A stretch of DNA of 64,000 nucleotides from Erigeron canadensis (GCF_010389155.1 NC_057763.1:42390645-42454644); one strand, 5' to 3'. Numbered from the stretch's first letter, positions 1 through 13,465 are shown. Numbers and translations are program-made. The notes: generated by a model from the letters alone, not told the origin.

Positions 1-127
1 TTCCGTCTAGTAGGTTCTGTTTATGAAGGACATAACACAGATGTGTGAGTAGGCCACAAAATGAAATATGAAGGATCAAGGAACATGATAAGATTGTATC
101 ACACCTATTGATAAAAGCCGCTTAGGA

Positions 128-2652
128 TCATTCTAGTTTTCCAAGTGGAGATTCTGAGGCATGATCGTCAACCAACCAGAGGTTATAGTCATGGAACCTC
201 TTTATCTTCTTTTCAAAACCCACTATATAGTTGTTATGAATAATGACATGTTTCCCCTTGGTTTCTTCTACCCATGTCTGATTCTTAAAGTATAGCCCGC
301 CAGTTGGAAATGCTGCCTGAGGGAGCAGGTACAGGTCAACCTGCCAGGTGTATTTTGTTACTAATCATCGGCGACTCAACAAAATTGATGCTCAAAAGAT
401 GCGCTATATGGCCAGAGCTTAATTTCTATAAAAGTGGATGACCATTTAATGTGAAACAAGTGATTAACGATGGGACTATGACATTCCTAAATGCACCACT
501 GATGTCCACAAAGATAAATACAAGACTAAGCAAGAACTTCAACTAACCAAGTTCAAAGTCAAACAAACACGTATGGACCGTGCCACTATACCAATTCCAC
601 AAACTTTACAGATTTAAAAAAAGGGATACTAAAACTTGGTTCAGAAGTTGAATTTCGGTCAGAACGTGATCATTGGAGCATTAATTTATTTTACCTTCCT
701 GTGGTTGCTTTCTATCGAATAAATTAAATAAAGACTCATTGTAATCATATCAATTTAATGATCAAAAGGTGAGTGAAACATACCTCCCCAGCTGTTTTGT
801 TCAATGCCCAGTTGAAAGCAGGCTGATCATTAGCTTTCTTTGCTTTAGACCATGGTTGTGCTTGAAGTTCTTCAATCCACTTTTGCATGACTAATTTTGC
901 ACCCGGTGTTGGATGCATATATATCATACAGCTGCAAATGTAAGTCCGCCCTTTTTTCCCAGGAGGTGGTAGGACATTAGGGTGGTCGAGCGGTTTTACC
1001 TGGTCATGTGTCAAAAAAAAAAAAAAAAAAAAGAATCAGGGTAAAGTATGAATCATAATAGGAACAAAAGCCCATCTGAAAATGAATTAAATATAAGTGA
1101 TATCTGGTCTTGTAGATATTTCTATCCGTCAACTTATTTGAAGATCATTATTATAAATAAGCAATATCTGGTCACGTAGTTATTTCTATCTATCAACTCA
1201 TGACTGGGTTTATTTGGGTTCTGTTTTATCTAAATGGGTTAACTACAACCCTTGAACTCCCCATCTTGCAACCTTTTAACCATTTAGATGTTAACTACTT
1301 AAATAAAATGCAACTTTTCAAACTTAGCATAGCACTTGAAACTAAGAAGCGAATTCAAGACTTACAGCAGCCATGTCATCCATAAAGTAAACATCATGTT
1401 TTCCTTTCAGGTAAGGAAATGGATCTGCTAACCAAACCATGTCAACATCATTGTACATCACACTGTATCCAAGCTCGAGTATTTGAAGTAAATGACGTGG
1501 CCTTCTTGAAGTGAAGTTGAAGAACCCCTGCAAATGAAACCAAAGGCATCAACTTATATGTCATATACCTTGTCACAACTCGTACTTATGCACATATATA
1601 ACGTTAAATATATTAGCATAACCGCAGTACTCTTAATGGCATCCATTTGGTAAAACTTTAACTTAAGCTGCATATACAGGTCCATGTCCTGCTGAAAGTT
1701 CTACTTAGCGCCACTAATTGACACAAACTCTGGCAATGCATTGTTTTTGCAGAAATATATTCATTTAACCAATAAGAAATTGGACCACAAAACTAATGAA
1801 ACATTTGTCCAATCAATACCCAGTATACCAAACATCACCCATCTGACAGTTACTCAAAGATACTACAGAATACACTGCTACTCAAAGATACCACAGAATA
1901 CACCCATCTTATTTCCTAAATACATGACACTTAAATATAAGTAACTTGCAACCAAGATTCAGCCTTTTGTAACTTAAAACCCACGATTTACTTACATTTG
2001 GCCTTAGATTCATCTAACTACTTAAATACACAACATATAATGTACATGAAAGTGGCCTAACTATCCGGATACAGCCCTGCGTAGCTCAGATTCACACTAC
2101 AAAGTCTATATTTAAAAAAAAACATACAAAGCATAAACAAACAAGAAGGGGGGGGCTCATATTCACCTGAGAGCCAAACTTATGAGCAAGTTGAAAATCA
2201 GGAGCAGGAGGGATCAAAACAGCATGACCAGGCCATTTAGCATTAACCGTAAACAAAGTGCTATAATCCTCAGCAATCACCAGCACTTTCTGATGATGCT
2301 TCTGTCTGACTATACTAATCAACCAGTTATTCAAAAACGGCAAGTAAGGCTGACTTACAGCACACACGATAACCGTCGTTCCGTTATTCGCAACAAACGA
2401 TACGGCTTCAGGTAATGTGTAACTCCTCCATTTTGATTCGAACAAATCCCTTGTTGACGTTACAGAAAACAGCGAACGCTCACCGATCCACGGCGAGAAA
2501 ACGCCGAGGATTATTATTAGGGTTAGTAGTAGCAAAACTGTTGTCCGATTGAAAAGGGATGTGAAGGTGTAGAGTTTTGAGTTTGGTGATGATCTGTTGT
2601 AGAGTGATGTGTAGGGCTTGTGTTGTGGTCTTTGGTATAGTGATGATGACAT
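128..2652 (-). CDS. GT77 xylosyltransferase, RGXT/MGP4-like, 4 exons
   Basis: Exons (transcription order): 2167-2652, 1366-1527, 784-999, 128-340. All junctions are GT-AG and phase 0, giving 358 aa, the usual size for the family. Residues 38-55 form a hydrophobic signal anchor after a short basic cytosolic tail, as in type II Golgi enzymes. The metal/nucleotide-sugar motif NDVDMVW lies at residues 188-194 (DVD 189-191), and the third exon has the conserved block LPPPGKKGRTYICSC. Family knowledge: plant RGXT/MGP4 proteins transfer xylose to fucose in rhamnogalacturonan II in the Golgi. The linkage is inferred by similarity. The gene looks intact; the first 127 bases of the window are probably its 3' UTR and flank. 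Exon 3 has no Met at its 5' end, so the apparent start near 1014 is intronic. Confidence 0.88.
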
Positions 2653-4152
2653 TTATTTAGTTGATTGCAGATGTATATATATACGTATAGATTTAGTGTG
2701 TGTGTTTGTGTATGTATGTATAGACTGTGTTTGTGAGAAGAGTGGAGGTTTAATGGAGTTTGTGATTGGATCTGAAACAAGAAAGGTTTTTATGTGGTGG
2801 CCTTTGCTAACTTGCGCCACCGACGCGGTAACATATTGATTTTGCGGTTAATAACTATTTTTATCTTATGTCGTGAGGTTAAAACTAGGGATGTGATAAG
2901 TTGTACTATTTCTTTTTATTCATTTACCACAGCTGGCTTGTACATTCGGTTGTATAATTTATACACTGTGTTACATTAATAAAAAATGGTAGTACGAATA
3001 TTACTCTATGGATGAAAACGAATCCAGTTGTTAATAAGTATTTGAATTTAAACTCGTTTAAGTCGAGTTTCAAACTCGAGTCAAACTTGGATACAAAATA
3101 AATACGAGTATTTGATTAGTTTTACGAGTTGACCTTCATAAAGTACTATTCGATTCTTTAGACATTCTGTTTAGCTTTTATAGTAGAGCAAAGCTATTGG
3201 AGCTTCAAAACTGAGTTTTATGAATTTTGCCCGAGAGTAAGTACCCGCGCGTTGCGACAGTGAGATGATGGGGGTGATAGGTCATGGAGTGTGATAGCCA
3301 AATGCCTTAGTTGTACAGGCTCCGCCCTCGGATTTAAAAATTCGTCGAAAGTATATCGAATGAGATCTCTAATTAAAGAGCATAAAATTTTAAGAACACT
3401 CATATAATTTTTATAATTTATCGATGTATGGTTTTTGAGATAAATTTTTTTTAATGAATTAGAGAAATAAATGATTTATGAAGGAGAGGGAAAAAAAATG
3501 ATTGGTTGAGATTTGAGAAGAAAGAAAGGGTGGTAGGTAAATATAGACATGATATATGAGCATTTTAGGAAAGTAAATGTTGAAACTTAAAATGTAGACA
3601 TGAGAGATTTGCTTTATAATATAGTATAGATAGATATAGATTAGTTTAGTTTGGATCAAAAATAAATTTGTTCGATTTTGGGAGATTAAATTAACTTATC
3701 AAGTCTGAGTCAATGAAAAATAGTATAAAAATGCTAAAACAACATAAGCAGGTATTGCAATCAAATTCGAACAATTTAACTATTTATGCTCGAACACACT
3801 TTGAAAAGTTATTCAAGCAGGATATTTGTTAAACGACTTGAGCCAAATATCCATAATACAAAGGATTTCTTAAAACCATTTACTAATCATCTTACAAGGA
3901 ATATCTTCAAGCAAATATTTTTTATAGACTTAAATTTTAATGTATTTAATAGGATGGTACATTAACAATCATAGATTTTTGTTAAACTGACATGTAAATT
4001 GGACCATTAGTCCTACTATGAACTATGAGAACTCACATATTACATACACAAAATGAAAGTACAAGTAAAGAAAATTTACACATTCTCCTTGTTATTCGTG
4101 GCTGGCCTCAACTATGGCACTTCTACTAACCAACCGTGCATAATCACAGTTC
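2653..4152. other. Intergenic region between GT77 and ABIL1 genes
   Basis: It contains the 5' flank of the GT77 gene and the 3' flank of ABIL1. Positions 3020-3190 and 3660-3860 carry degenerate repeats of a CTCGAGTT-like motif, as seen in subterminal parts of hAT elements; a Helitron-like copy (separate entry) sits between the two blocks. No coding exon was found on either strand. Confidence 0.5.
3234..3630 (-). mobile_element. Non-autonomous Helitron-like repeat, copy A
   Basis: This is one of three related copies (A here; B at 51417; C at 56058). Read on the minus strand it starts TCTATACTATATTATAAAG and ends with a GC-rich CGCAACGCGCGGGTACTTA motif, the layout of plant Helitrons (TC start, 3' hairpin). 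The 3' end reads CTCTC, not the canonical CTRR, so class and exact edge are inferred. It carries no ORF. Confidence 0.5.
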
Positions 4153-7100
4153 TCATGAAACAGCACTGGTCCTTAGTTTTGGTATCTTTTGTTTGACAAA
4201 GAAAGACGATAGAACACTCTTGCTACGTATAGGAGCAGGGATGATCTCACGTCTGGGATTATCAAATGAGCGGAATGACATCACTGTCCTTGGACCTTCC
4301 ACGGAATCCTGTCAAAGAAAAAGAATAAACATTCACCATAAACATGTACTCGTATAATTGATTGCATCATTTACTTACAAATCTTGTTTCTAGTGCCTTA
4401 GGCCTCCCAAGTTATTCTAACCAAATGATTAGTTTACAATTAATATTAAACTATATCAGATTTATAATCAAATGTATTTACGGGGCGACCAGACCCACAC
4501 AAAAATGACCCTTCCCAATCTGCTCAACCCACCCATCATGCCACCTCTAAATTGATACAATTGTTTTTACTTTTCAAACTTGACTTTACCTGTCGTGAGA
4601 TACCGAGCGTTTGAACGGCTGTGCTTGAAGCTGGGCCCATTTTGGGCAGCTTTGAATGAGCTTGAGATGTTTTTGTGCGCGTCCCATCATCATCTATATA
4701 TTTGAGATTAGGAATACAGTTTGATGTAGCTGAATAGTGAGTGTAATACAAAGATACTTACTGGATGCATGAGACGATACAGAAGCATGACTTGAAGTTT
4801 TAGCATCGTCAATGCTGCAAATTATAAGCATAGCCATAAGCCCTTTTCAGTAAAGTTTAGACATTATTTCGTACTTACCTCTCGTTCTTGCGAGAGTTCC
4901 TTGACAGAAAAGGAGAGATGAAGTAGAGGGCAAACCTTCATGCAGTATTTTGCACTATATGATTTTATATTATAAGCATGCTCCATTAAATGGTTACAAA
5001 TTGCATAATTTGGTTAAAGATAACAAGTATGTTTCATTATATGCTTTAAAAATGCATGTTGCATATAATGCTATATAGTGAATACTACATCACATTTTCT
5101 TGATGCTTATGTCTTTATAATACGAGTACATTCAAAACACTAATAACCTATTAAATTTAAGAAAAGTCAGGACAAAAGTCTTTACACGTCGACTTAAGCA
5201 AATAAGACCTGTACCAAAATTACATGTTTTGACCAATTACCCAAACGCCCATTAAAACTAATTTGTTATGAATGAGCCACTTTGGTTCCCATTCCTCATT
5301 CTTGGAATTATGCCTTGCATTTAAGGAAAAGTGATGGCTTGGAAATTTAAATCTATTGTGAAGAAACAAGTAAAGATGTTTATGAAACCTCATTGAGCGT
5401 GAAGTTCCCTTCAAAGTGGACTTGGTTTCGGATGCTAGATGCCAACAAAGAGTGTTTGCTGCTGGGGTACCTGAATTGAAGTTAATATGCTGAGTAGGAT
5501 AATGTATTGGAAATCTAGCACCAAGTGTTTACAACTCTAGGTACCATGCAAAAATGATGATATTTGAAATAAAAAATGTATTTCCTACCTGAAGTATACT
5601 GTCGAGGTCGTGATTGAAATTGGTACTGCCTTGGATCAGTTTGTATCTGCGGACTGAAATGGACCTTTTTGCTCACCGAATCTAGAGTAAAGTAGTTAAA
5701 GATTCATTATATCTAATAACTAAATGCTGTTAACCAATCTGCATTATAGAACAATTACTGAATAATAAAACTTTATATGTTTTGGTGATTTGTCATTTTC
5801 ATTTAGCGGTCCTCTTCACATGATGTGATCAAAAGGTAAACTTGATTAACATGGTTCTTGTATTCATAATGTGAACCCACAATTAACCAGAGAAAACTGG
5901 AAAAGGAAAGCGGGTTAATTGAAATTATATCTTGCTGCTAATGGGTCAGATATATAAACTGAGAGAAACCAGGTCGAACAATTTAAATGTCGCCTAAAGT
6001 AGAGTTATGTGTTTGCATCCTGCTACATTGCTTTATTCCAATAAGATCCGGTCAGTTTTTTAAGTTTTAACAAATCATTATGATCAAACTTGATTTGGAA
6101 AGTATGAGCATAAAAGAGGACAAAACACGTAGAGGTGGGTCAACCCACCTTATTCTAATATTCTTATCCCCTCCACCCACCAACTGACCCGCCCATTTGC
6201 CAGTTTGCCACCAATAGTAAATTTCATGAATGAAAAAGTACTAATTATTCTTACTTGGCAAAATATAATGCTTGTGATGTCGTGGTACAGCAGCTAACAA
6301 TTGTTGTTGCCTAATAGCTTCTCTATCCGTATATGTTTGGCATGTAAGAAGTTGCTTAGCACACACACATATACATTCAAATCATCAATAATTTAGGTAT
6401 AAAATACTGTCTAGAGAAAAATTCCGCTAAATATTATTAGTACCTGATGTAAGCATGTGACGTGTAACCCAGTTGTTGAAATTTCTGAAGATTGCTGGTC
6501 TAGAACGTCAGTCAGTTTGTAGGCAACAGTGCCAATATGGTCAACAGCATTTACAAGGGCTCGTACAGCATAATCTTTCAGGTTATCAAGGACCCTACAA
6601 CAAGTACGTATAAAATTTCAAAAGAATTAGCACAAACTTCACTCGATTTAATATATGTAATGTTTTAGATGCTTCTTACACTTGTTTTTGTTCACTATGA
6701 AGGTAAGACTTCTCACAATATTCAGCCGCGGAATAAAGTTGAGGCCTTAGATTTTTTAGTTCCTAAATGAAACATCAAACAAGATTAGCAATCTAACTTT
6801 TAGCTGTTATTTAAGATTTAAAAAGACACTGGAAAAGTAACTGAATAGGATTAATCAATCTAGAACTACCAAATAAATCTTTTCCTCCAATTTGTTTAAA
6901 ATTGCAAAGTTTGACGACACTTTCTTTTTATTGAATCTGCTTTTCAATTTGTGTTTTCTTGTATAAAATGTCGGGTTCTTTTTATGTTTTATACAACATC
7001 GGAATTCAGAAATCTCATAATCAGATACCTTACCCTCTTATTAATCACCTAAATTTAAAATTATTTATCATGTATGTATGTGATAACCAATCCTGACTCC

Positions 7101-8005
7101 TGACCCATATTATTTTCACAAAATAATAACTAGCATGATTATGATTTATGATTTTCTTACCCGAATGTCTCAAAAAGACCACAAGTCTTTTGAACCGCGA
7201 TCAATGTATTCAACTAATCACTAAAATGGACAAATAAGTAATTTCAAGGAAAGGTTACAAGCTGTAATGGGGTCTATATATGTGTTGTCTAAAGTGCTTG
7301 CAGAAATTAAAGTCGCAATCAATCATCGGTTTGCAGTGTATGGGTTGCAAAAAGGAATTTTCGTTGTAACTTTCTGATTATTTTAAATAATCAAGTAAAA
7401 TGTAGCAGTAAAAAAACTGATTATTGAGGCAAACATAAATTGACAACCAACATGTACATTACATCTATGGTAAGTTTCAGAATAACATCAAAAACAATTA
7501 TCCTAACCAACAGTTGCACATTTCTATAAGAATACCCATTTCTAAATTTGAGGTCAAACCTGGCACTTCAAGATTTGCAAAATTAGTACCCAGTTTAAGA
7601 CAATTAACACCAATTTAATTCCATTTGTACTCCCTTTCATAAACTTCATATAATTGAAAAAATTTCTATAAAAAGTTAACACTTTTCCATGACAAATTGT
7701 ACAGTCAAAGGTGACCAATTTGACTCGAAAAGTCAAAATAGCTACTACTACTACTACTTATGAAACAGTGAATGGTAGTACATACATAAAAGTCAACGGC
7801 ATTGCACTCTCATACTAAATACGAGTACAAAATATATATAATTACTGGTATATATATAATCATACAACAATACCCAGATCTAATATGAGATAAAATTTGG
7901 GAAATTAGAAAAAATAAGAACCTGAAGGGCTTTGACAAAGCTGATGCTTTGCTCCATGGATGGTTCATCAAAGGTCATTGCTTGATTTGATTGCTCCAAT
8001 TCCAT
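4153..8005 (-). CDS. ABIL1: ABIL1-like protein, SCAR/WAVE complex subunit, 10 exons
   Basis: Exons in transcription order: 7922-8005, 6680-6762, 6444-6594, 6255-6354, 5589-5681, 5389-5470, 4879-4935, 4762-4814, 4590-4693, 4153-4308. They join without a frame break to 320 aa. Recognisable blocks are MTFDEPSMEQSISFVKALQ (first exon), ELKNLRPQLYSAAEYCEKSY, QQQLLAAVPRHHKHYILP, and at the C-terminus SVLSSFFVKQKIPKL. These match plant Abl-interactor-like proteins, which with SCAR, NAP1, SRA1 and BRICK1 activate ARP2/3-driven actin nucleation at the cell cortex. The N-terminal exons 1-4 are the conserved complex-binding part; the middle is Ser-rich and variable. The start is the first ATG of the conserved exon. 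Small exons 7-9 are supported by frame and splice sites only, so they are the least certain. No single long ORF exists, so ORF-based scans miss this gene. Confidence 0.9.
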
Positions 8006-9599
8006 TACTCAAAACTTTATTTAAAAGAAAAAATTTTCCAAGATTAATCGGTCACTTCAAGAAAACGGATAACCGACCCATTATCAGTCTTTCACCGACC
8101 GGTATAATGTCCAGAATGTAGACACTATGTCGAAGAAAAAAGAAAAAGAAACTAAATTTGATTGATAAAAATGGGTGAGAAGGTGATCTTGGAATATTAA
8201 TTTGGATTGTTGTTTTTGATTAGGAATTGAATTGAGTTTTTTATGGTTTGGTGAGAAAAGAATATGAAGGGAAGGGAAGGGAAGGGAGTAAGGCCAAAGA
8301 GAAAGAAAAGAGTGTGATTGTTGAGCCGAAGAAGCAAACAGAGGAAGAGTTGGTTACAAGTGAAAATGACGGGGTTTTTTATTTTTTATTTTGTTATTAA
8401 TTATATAACCGTCCCTTTAATTAAACGGTCTTAATTCTCAATTTTGATAAAATTAGTAACAGAAATGGGTTTTGATGTTTGAGTTTTAAAAGAACATACA
8501 AAAATTCTAGCTACAGTAGATGGTGCAAATCACTCACAATTGGATTATCGATGTAGACTTATTGAGTTATGAATAAAAATTGTAATATGGTGCAAAATCA
8601 CTTAAACAGTATGTGTAATAATTAACACTAAAGTTTATCAATTTGCAACTCTATTTAATCTGGCACTATCCCGTTTTTCAATTTGGTATGAGCAGAGATA
8701 TGATAAAAAGTCCATTTTTATATTCGATCTTGTTTTGAAAAAATTGGTTTTTTTTAAAGGTGTGGATCACTTGCTCGCAACACGTGATCTAGTTTACGTT
8801 GTTTTAACCGGGTCCGCGCTAAAGAGTCCCCTCAACCTCAATACCTAGTAGGAGAAGAAACTTCCAACTAAATCACTCAAAAACACGATATTTAATTGGG
8901 ATAAAACCATGCACCCTCTGCAGGACTCAAACCTGCTTCACTGGATGACTTTATTGTGAAAACACTGGTTATTAATAAATAAATTTTGATAAGTTAAGTA
9001 CAAAATTCTGATATGATGAATTGATGATAAAGACTTGTCGTTAAAGACGAAAATAGATGGAAGTCCCAAATTCCAATCCTTACAGAAAAATATATCACTT
9101 TGTGGCCACGGGGGTTCATTTAGCATGGGGAGTATCTCGTCACCTCTCCCCGCCCTCCCTGATTTTTCAACAGGTACATGTCCGCTCTCTAATCGCAGGG
9201 AATATCTCCCCGCCCCTCCCACCTTTTTCTATTTTCTATTTATTTTTATTCAAATAATAACTTAAACTTTTATTTAATAAATTAAAATTAACACAATATT
9301 AAACTAACACAACAAAATAAAACATGAAACTAGAATCTAAAATAACTCTGGATTATCCGTGCACTCCGGGCACTCCGGGCACCTTTAAGATAAGTCTGGA
9401 TTACTCGCAAGCAAAGCAGGTAATCATTTTGAGATTAGTTGCTTTATAAAGTGACTTGGATATGCAGTTTAAAAAAGCTTCGATAAATAAATTTTTATAA
9501 AGTAATGAGTTGTTATTTATGTAATTGTCTAGTTGGCCATTTCGATTTGTGGTATCACACGTGCCTACTTGCTGGAGAAATATAGTTGACATTAACTAA
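8006..9599. other. Gene-free upstream region of ABIL1
   Basis: The ABIL1 promoter and 5' UTR lie here; 8263-8286 is a purine-rich GGGAA/GGAAG run typical of plant leaders. A fragment at about 8780-8950 holds a B-box-like GGTTTGAGTCC on the minus strand and may be a SINE remnant. Positions 9100-9225 are a C-rich block (CTCCCCGCCCTCC-like) unlike its AT-rich surroundings. No coding exon was seen. Confidence 0.4.
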
Positions 9600-9601
9600 T
9601 A

Positions 9602-9815
9602 CTCCCTCCAGTCTCATTTTAGTTGTTATGTTGACTAACTTTGACCGTAAATAACTTTGTTTGTACTCTATAGTAGTTAATGAAACTTATATGAACGAAA
9701 AGTACATTAAAAACCCAATCCATTCATATATTTTATATCAAGTGTTACATGACACAAACAAAATTATTTACAGTCAAAGTTAGTCCACATAACAATTAAA
9801 ATGGGACGGAGGGAG
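9602..9815. mobile_element. Stowaway-type MITE
   Basis: The 214 bp element has terminal inverted repeats CTCCCTCC...GGAGGGAG flanked by TA on both sides, the Tc1/mariner target duplication. The internal halves are also partly complementary. No ORF. Confidence 0.88.
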
Positions 9816-10337
9816 TAGTATATAGAATTATGGATTGCCTGAATTCATATCCATCATTAATTTTGTTTCTACCTATCTGTATCATATCATATGCTTTCAT
9901 AACATTATAGTGAAAAATGGAATAGTGGGGCTCTATCATACTACGCCTCACAAAGGTACTATATATTTTTATTTTTGATTAACATCCAATTCTGAAATTA
10001 CCAACCAACTTTGATGCTTTTATTTAAACTAATCTAATTTTTGATTAATTTTAAAACTCATAACTCTATTTCACTTCTCTCATATTATGTTTAAAAGCTC
10101 CATAACTATTTACGATAGCTATGCTCGGTAAAGTCATATTTACTATGAATAAAATGCTTGCTCATTTGAAACTTGTATGATAATGACTGTTTATGAAAAA
10201 AAAAAATTTCTTCCAATCATTTCTAATGTTTATTAGACAATACTACTAATTAACTAAAAGTTTAAACTATATATTGACTACATACATTTTATTTTGCATA
10301 AATGAACTCTAAAAGAATACCAATAAATATCACAATA

Positions 10338-10580
10338 GAAGTAAGTAAGTAACTGCTCAGTGCTGCCTTTTGCGGGTTTTGAGCCCCAATACTTCGACGG
10401 TGTATGGGGGAGGTTAAGATGTAGGCAGACCTTACCTCTACCTAAGTAAAGAGGCTGCTTCCAGTTTCTACCTAAATGGTAAAAAAGGCCCTCCAACCTT
10501 TGCATGGGATGAGGATCGAACTCATGACCTCTGTCTAGAGAGGCAAGAGTATTTTACCACTGATCCAACCATGCTGCTTC
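10338..10580 (-). mobile_element. tRNA-derived SINE with 18-bp target duplication
   Basis: On the minus strand the 5' part contains an A-box-like TGGATCAGTGG and a B box GAGTTCGATCC, the pol III promoter of tRNA-derived SINEs; the 3' end is a short TTACTTACTTAC tail. Both flanks carry the same 18 bases, CCAATAAATATCACAATA, at 10320-10337 and 10581-10598. The ORF seen here on the minus strand is not a gene. Confidence 0.85.
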
Positions 10581-10616
10581 CCAATAAATATCACAATATC
10601 AAACAATTGTTATTTA

Positions 10617-10871
10617 TTCCCTCCGTCCCAATTTAAATGTCCAAATTTGATTTGTTTGGTCTTTCTACTCTAACTTTGACCGTACGTATTTTTGTTTGTA
10701 TAATATAATACATAATGAAAGTTATATCAATGAAAAATACATCTAAAACTCAATCTATCCATATATTTTACATCAATTATCGTATAACACACACGAAACA
10801 ATTTATGGTCAAAGTTACGAAAGAAAGACTTCAAAAGTCAAAATAGGACATTTAAATTGGGACGGAGGGAG
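10617..10871. mobile_element. Stowaway-like MITE
   Basis: Ends read TCCCTCCGTCCCAATTTAAA and its complement, ~25 bp of inverted repeat; a TA follows the right end. The first base of the left end appears mutated. It shares the interior 'aactttgaccgtac' motif with the element at 9602. Confidence 0.8.
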
Positions 10872-10894
10872 TACTAAAAACAAGAAGTTATTAG

Positions 10895-11165
10895 TATGAC
10901 ATATAGGGTATGTTTGTCAAAATTAGGTAGTTGTATCTTTTAGTTGGAGCTGTAAATTGTAGCTTTTAAATAAAGTTGTTAACTAGAGTTTTTATTTTTT
11001 AAATGTATTTGATATGTAGCTGTAACTTTTAGAAATATTTGTTTAACTTTAAAATAATAAAAATTTCAACGAAAAGCTAAAGCTTCTGAAACGCTGTAGC
11101 GTTTCATTTTAGAGTTTTTTCTTTTAAATAAAATCTAGTTACATCCAAACAAACTTTTTAACAAT
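10895..11165. mobile_element. Possible Tourist/hAT-type MITE
   Basis: The ends GGGTATGTTTGTC and (complement of right end) GTTTGTTTGGATG resemble each other, and the body is AT-rich without ORF. No clear target duplication was found, so both class and edges are tentative. Confidence 0.3.
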
Positions 11166-11462
11166 TTGAGGACTTCTAGTTTAAAATAAAAAACTAAAAG
11201 TTATGAAAACTCTTTGAAAAACCACTCCCAGACATAGCCATCATAACAAAGTCGGTCCACATAGGTAGTCCAAGTAACCATTTCTTGTTGATATTGAGTT
11301 ATTGACACAAAATTTGAAGAAAAAAAATTTATATACATTGATTAAAGATTTGTAAAAAAAAATTTATATACATTGATGATGTTTTCAATTTGTTGCCCGT
11401 TTAAAAAAAAAAAAAGTTAGAAACATAGATTTCAATAGTTCATTACCTCATTACTTACGTTA

Positions 11463-11565
11463 GTGCATAAATAATTCAAATAATTATTTGGTTACATAAA
11501 AAAATAGAGACAAAGTTAAAAATTAAAACTAGACCATCAAATAATTATTTGAATTATTTATGCAC
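11463..11565. repeat. Perfect 28-bp inverted repeat with 47-base loop
   Basis: Positions 11463-11490 and 11538-11565 are exact reverse complements (arm begins GTGCATAAATAATTC). It could fold into a long AT-rich hairpin; it may be a small foldback MITE. No ORF. Confidence 0.8.
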
Positions 11566-12300
11566 TTGTAATGAATTATTTGGTGTAAATTTTTAATTTA
11601 ATATATTGAAACTCCTTATGTTTACTGCCCAAAAGATACTCTTTTAACATTAAATTGATATAGATTTTTGATGTATAAAGTTTTATGATGATCATTTAAT
11701 TAAGTATTCCAGCTTTAGTGACAAGAATAGCTATTTATGAACATGGAACTTGAAGAGAGCACCGAATAAAGTGGAATTTGTAAAGAAGGGCGGTGGTTTG
11801 GGCGGCCAAATGAAGGCCACATTGATTGGTGTTGATAAGGATGGAAATATTGAAAAATATTTCAATATATTTTAAAACTATTCTATATCTTTAATCGAAA
11901 CAAATCTTGGTATAGTATATTGAGGTTTTAACTTCCTGCAATTACAATTTCTTTTTATTGGCAGAGTAGACACTACATATGATTTGGCACTAACACGTAT
12001 ACCATATGCCATTTGGTATCTAGGGGTGGGGGGATTTTTCACAATTTGATTTCCTCTTTTTAAGGATTTTTAAGTTCGAATCTTACCATATATAAATGTT
12101 GTAAGAAACCCAAACAACGTTGTATATACTCATCTAACACATGAGAACAAACCCTGTATGATGTTAGTAGTTGAAACAACACACCCACATAATGATGTTA
12201 GTCATTTAACTGTTGTTGTTTTGGGAAAAAGACGTATACCATCTCTCTCTCTCTCTTAATCATAGCATTACGAAATTCATTTTCACTGCATATTTATAAT
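11566..12300. other. Gene-free stretch
   Basis: AT-rich DNA with a CT-dinucleotide run at 12243-12256. I see no coding or RNA gene. Confidence 0.4.
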
Positions 12301-12582
12301 TCTATACTATGTTATAAAAATAATATACTTTTTTTTTAGAAATGTTGAAAAATATTTAATACTTTTACTTAGTATCTCTTTAAATTTATTTCATCTACAT
12401 TACCACCATAAAATTAAATATTAAATTACATTATCAATCTTTTATCTTTTAAAATATCTCCATTAACCATTTACATCAATTATCAACATCACTCGATATG
12501 CTTTATTTATCACCAACAGTCACCCCCACCACCACATCGTTGTTGCCACGATTACCGCCGTATTGTGCAGGTAACGTGCTAG
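12301..12582 (+). mobile_element. Short non-autonomous Helitron
   Basis: It begins TCTATACTATGTTATAAA and ends in CTAG followed by T. A short stem TTACC/GGTAA precedes the end (12551-12575). At 282 bp it is too short to code for Rep/helicase. The flanking 5' base is T rather than A. Confidence 0.6.
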
Positions 12583-13465
12583 TATAACGATTATTCTTGT
12601 GGCGCCAATAATTAATCGATTATTCATATAAACCTATATTCCACTTGCAAATTACACGGAGTGATTTAAACATGAAACGTGTTTGCTATTTTTTTTTTTA
12701 AACATTAAACGTGTTTGCTACTTCTTATTAGTCAAATACTTCAATATTTAAGTTACTATCAAGTAAAAAAATCATTTGAAATTTTAAAATTCATAAATTA
12801 TAGGGGTACTGTCACAAGTCACAAATCCTGCATCCACGGTCTTTTATGTTTTTTGTTCGAACTGAAATAATTTATACTGGAACCAGGTCATAGAATCGGA
12901 GGACTACAGCACAAATGTCTGTTCAAACAAGCGCACAATCAATCAGACGGGAGATTGGTTCGAGACATCCGCTAAGTCATGTGATCATGTGTACGACGTG
13001 CTTTTACAGCATATAAATCATGATACCAAATGGATCATGATTCTAGCTCTAAGTAAGACAAACGCGTATATAAGTGGTTACGAAGTACGAAATATTTACA
13101 GTGGCTATGAAAAAAAATAAAAATAGATGACCACGAGATTCATGACAAATAAGATCATGGTGGTTCAAATGGTCAATGAACCAAAGGGAAAACCAACATA
13201 ATTCTAAAATTACCTAACCCAATGAAACGGATCATCTCCGAAACTAGTTCAAACTGGAAAGTACAGGGCGCTTCCGATGCTATGATAAACACAGCACTAA
13301 TGATAAGAATAAAACATACTAGATGATAATCAAGACAGACTCTATAAATAAACAAGATCCGTAATTAGAATTACAATACAAAAACAGAGCACCAAAAACG
13401 CTCATAATAGATGAGAGTAGTACATCGATAGATTGTAGGGGTGAAAAGGTTTAATAAACATGAAC
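12583..13465. other. Gene-free stretch and SLD 3' flank
   Basis: Nothing codes here. The last few hundred bases upstream of 13466 are the probable 3' UTR and downstream region of the minus-strand desaturase gene. Confidence 0.4.

Noticed and set aside
10278..10505. 75-aa minus-strand ORF
   Set aside because: It covers the SINE and its flank; no protein features.
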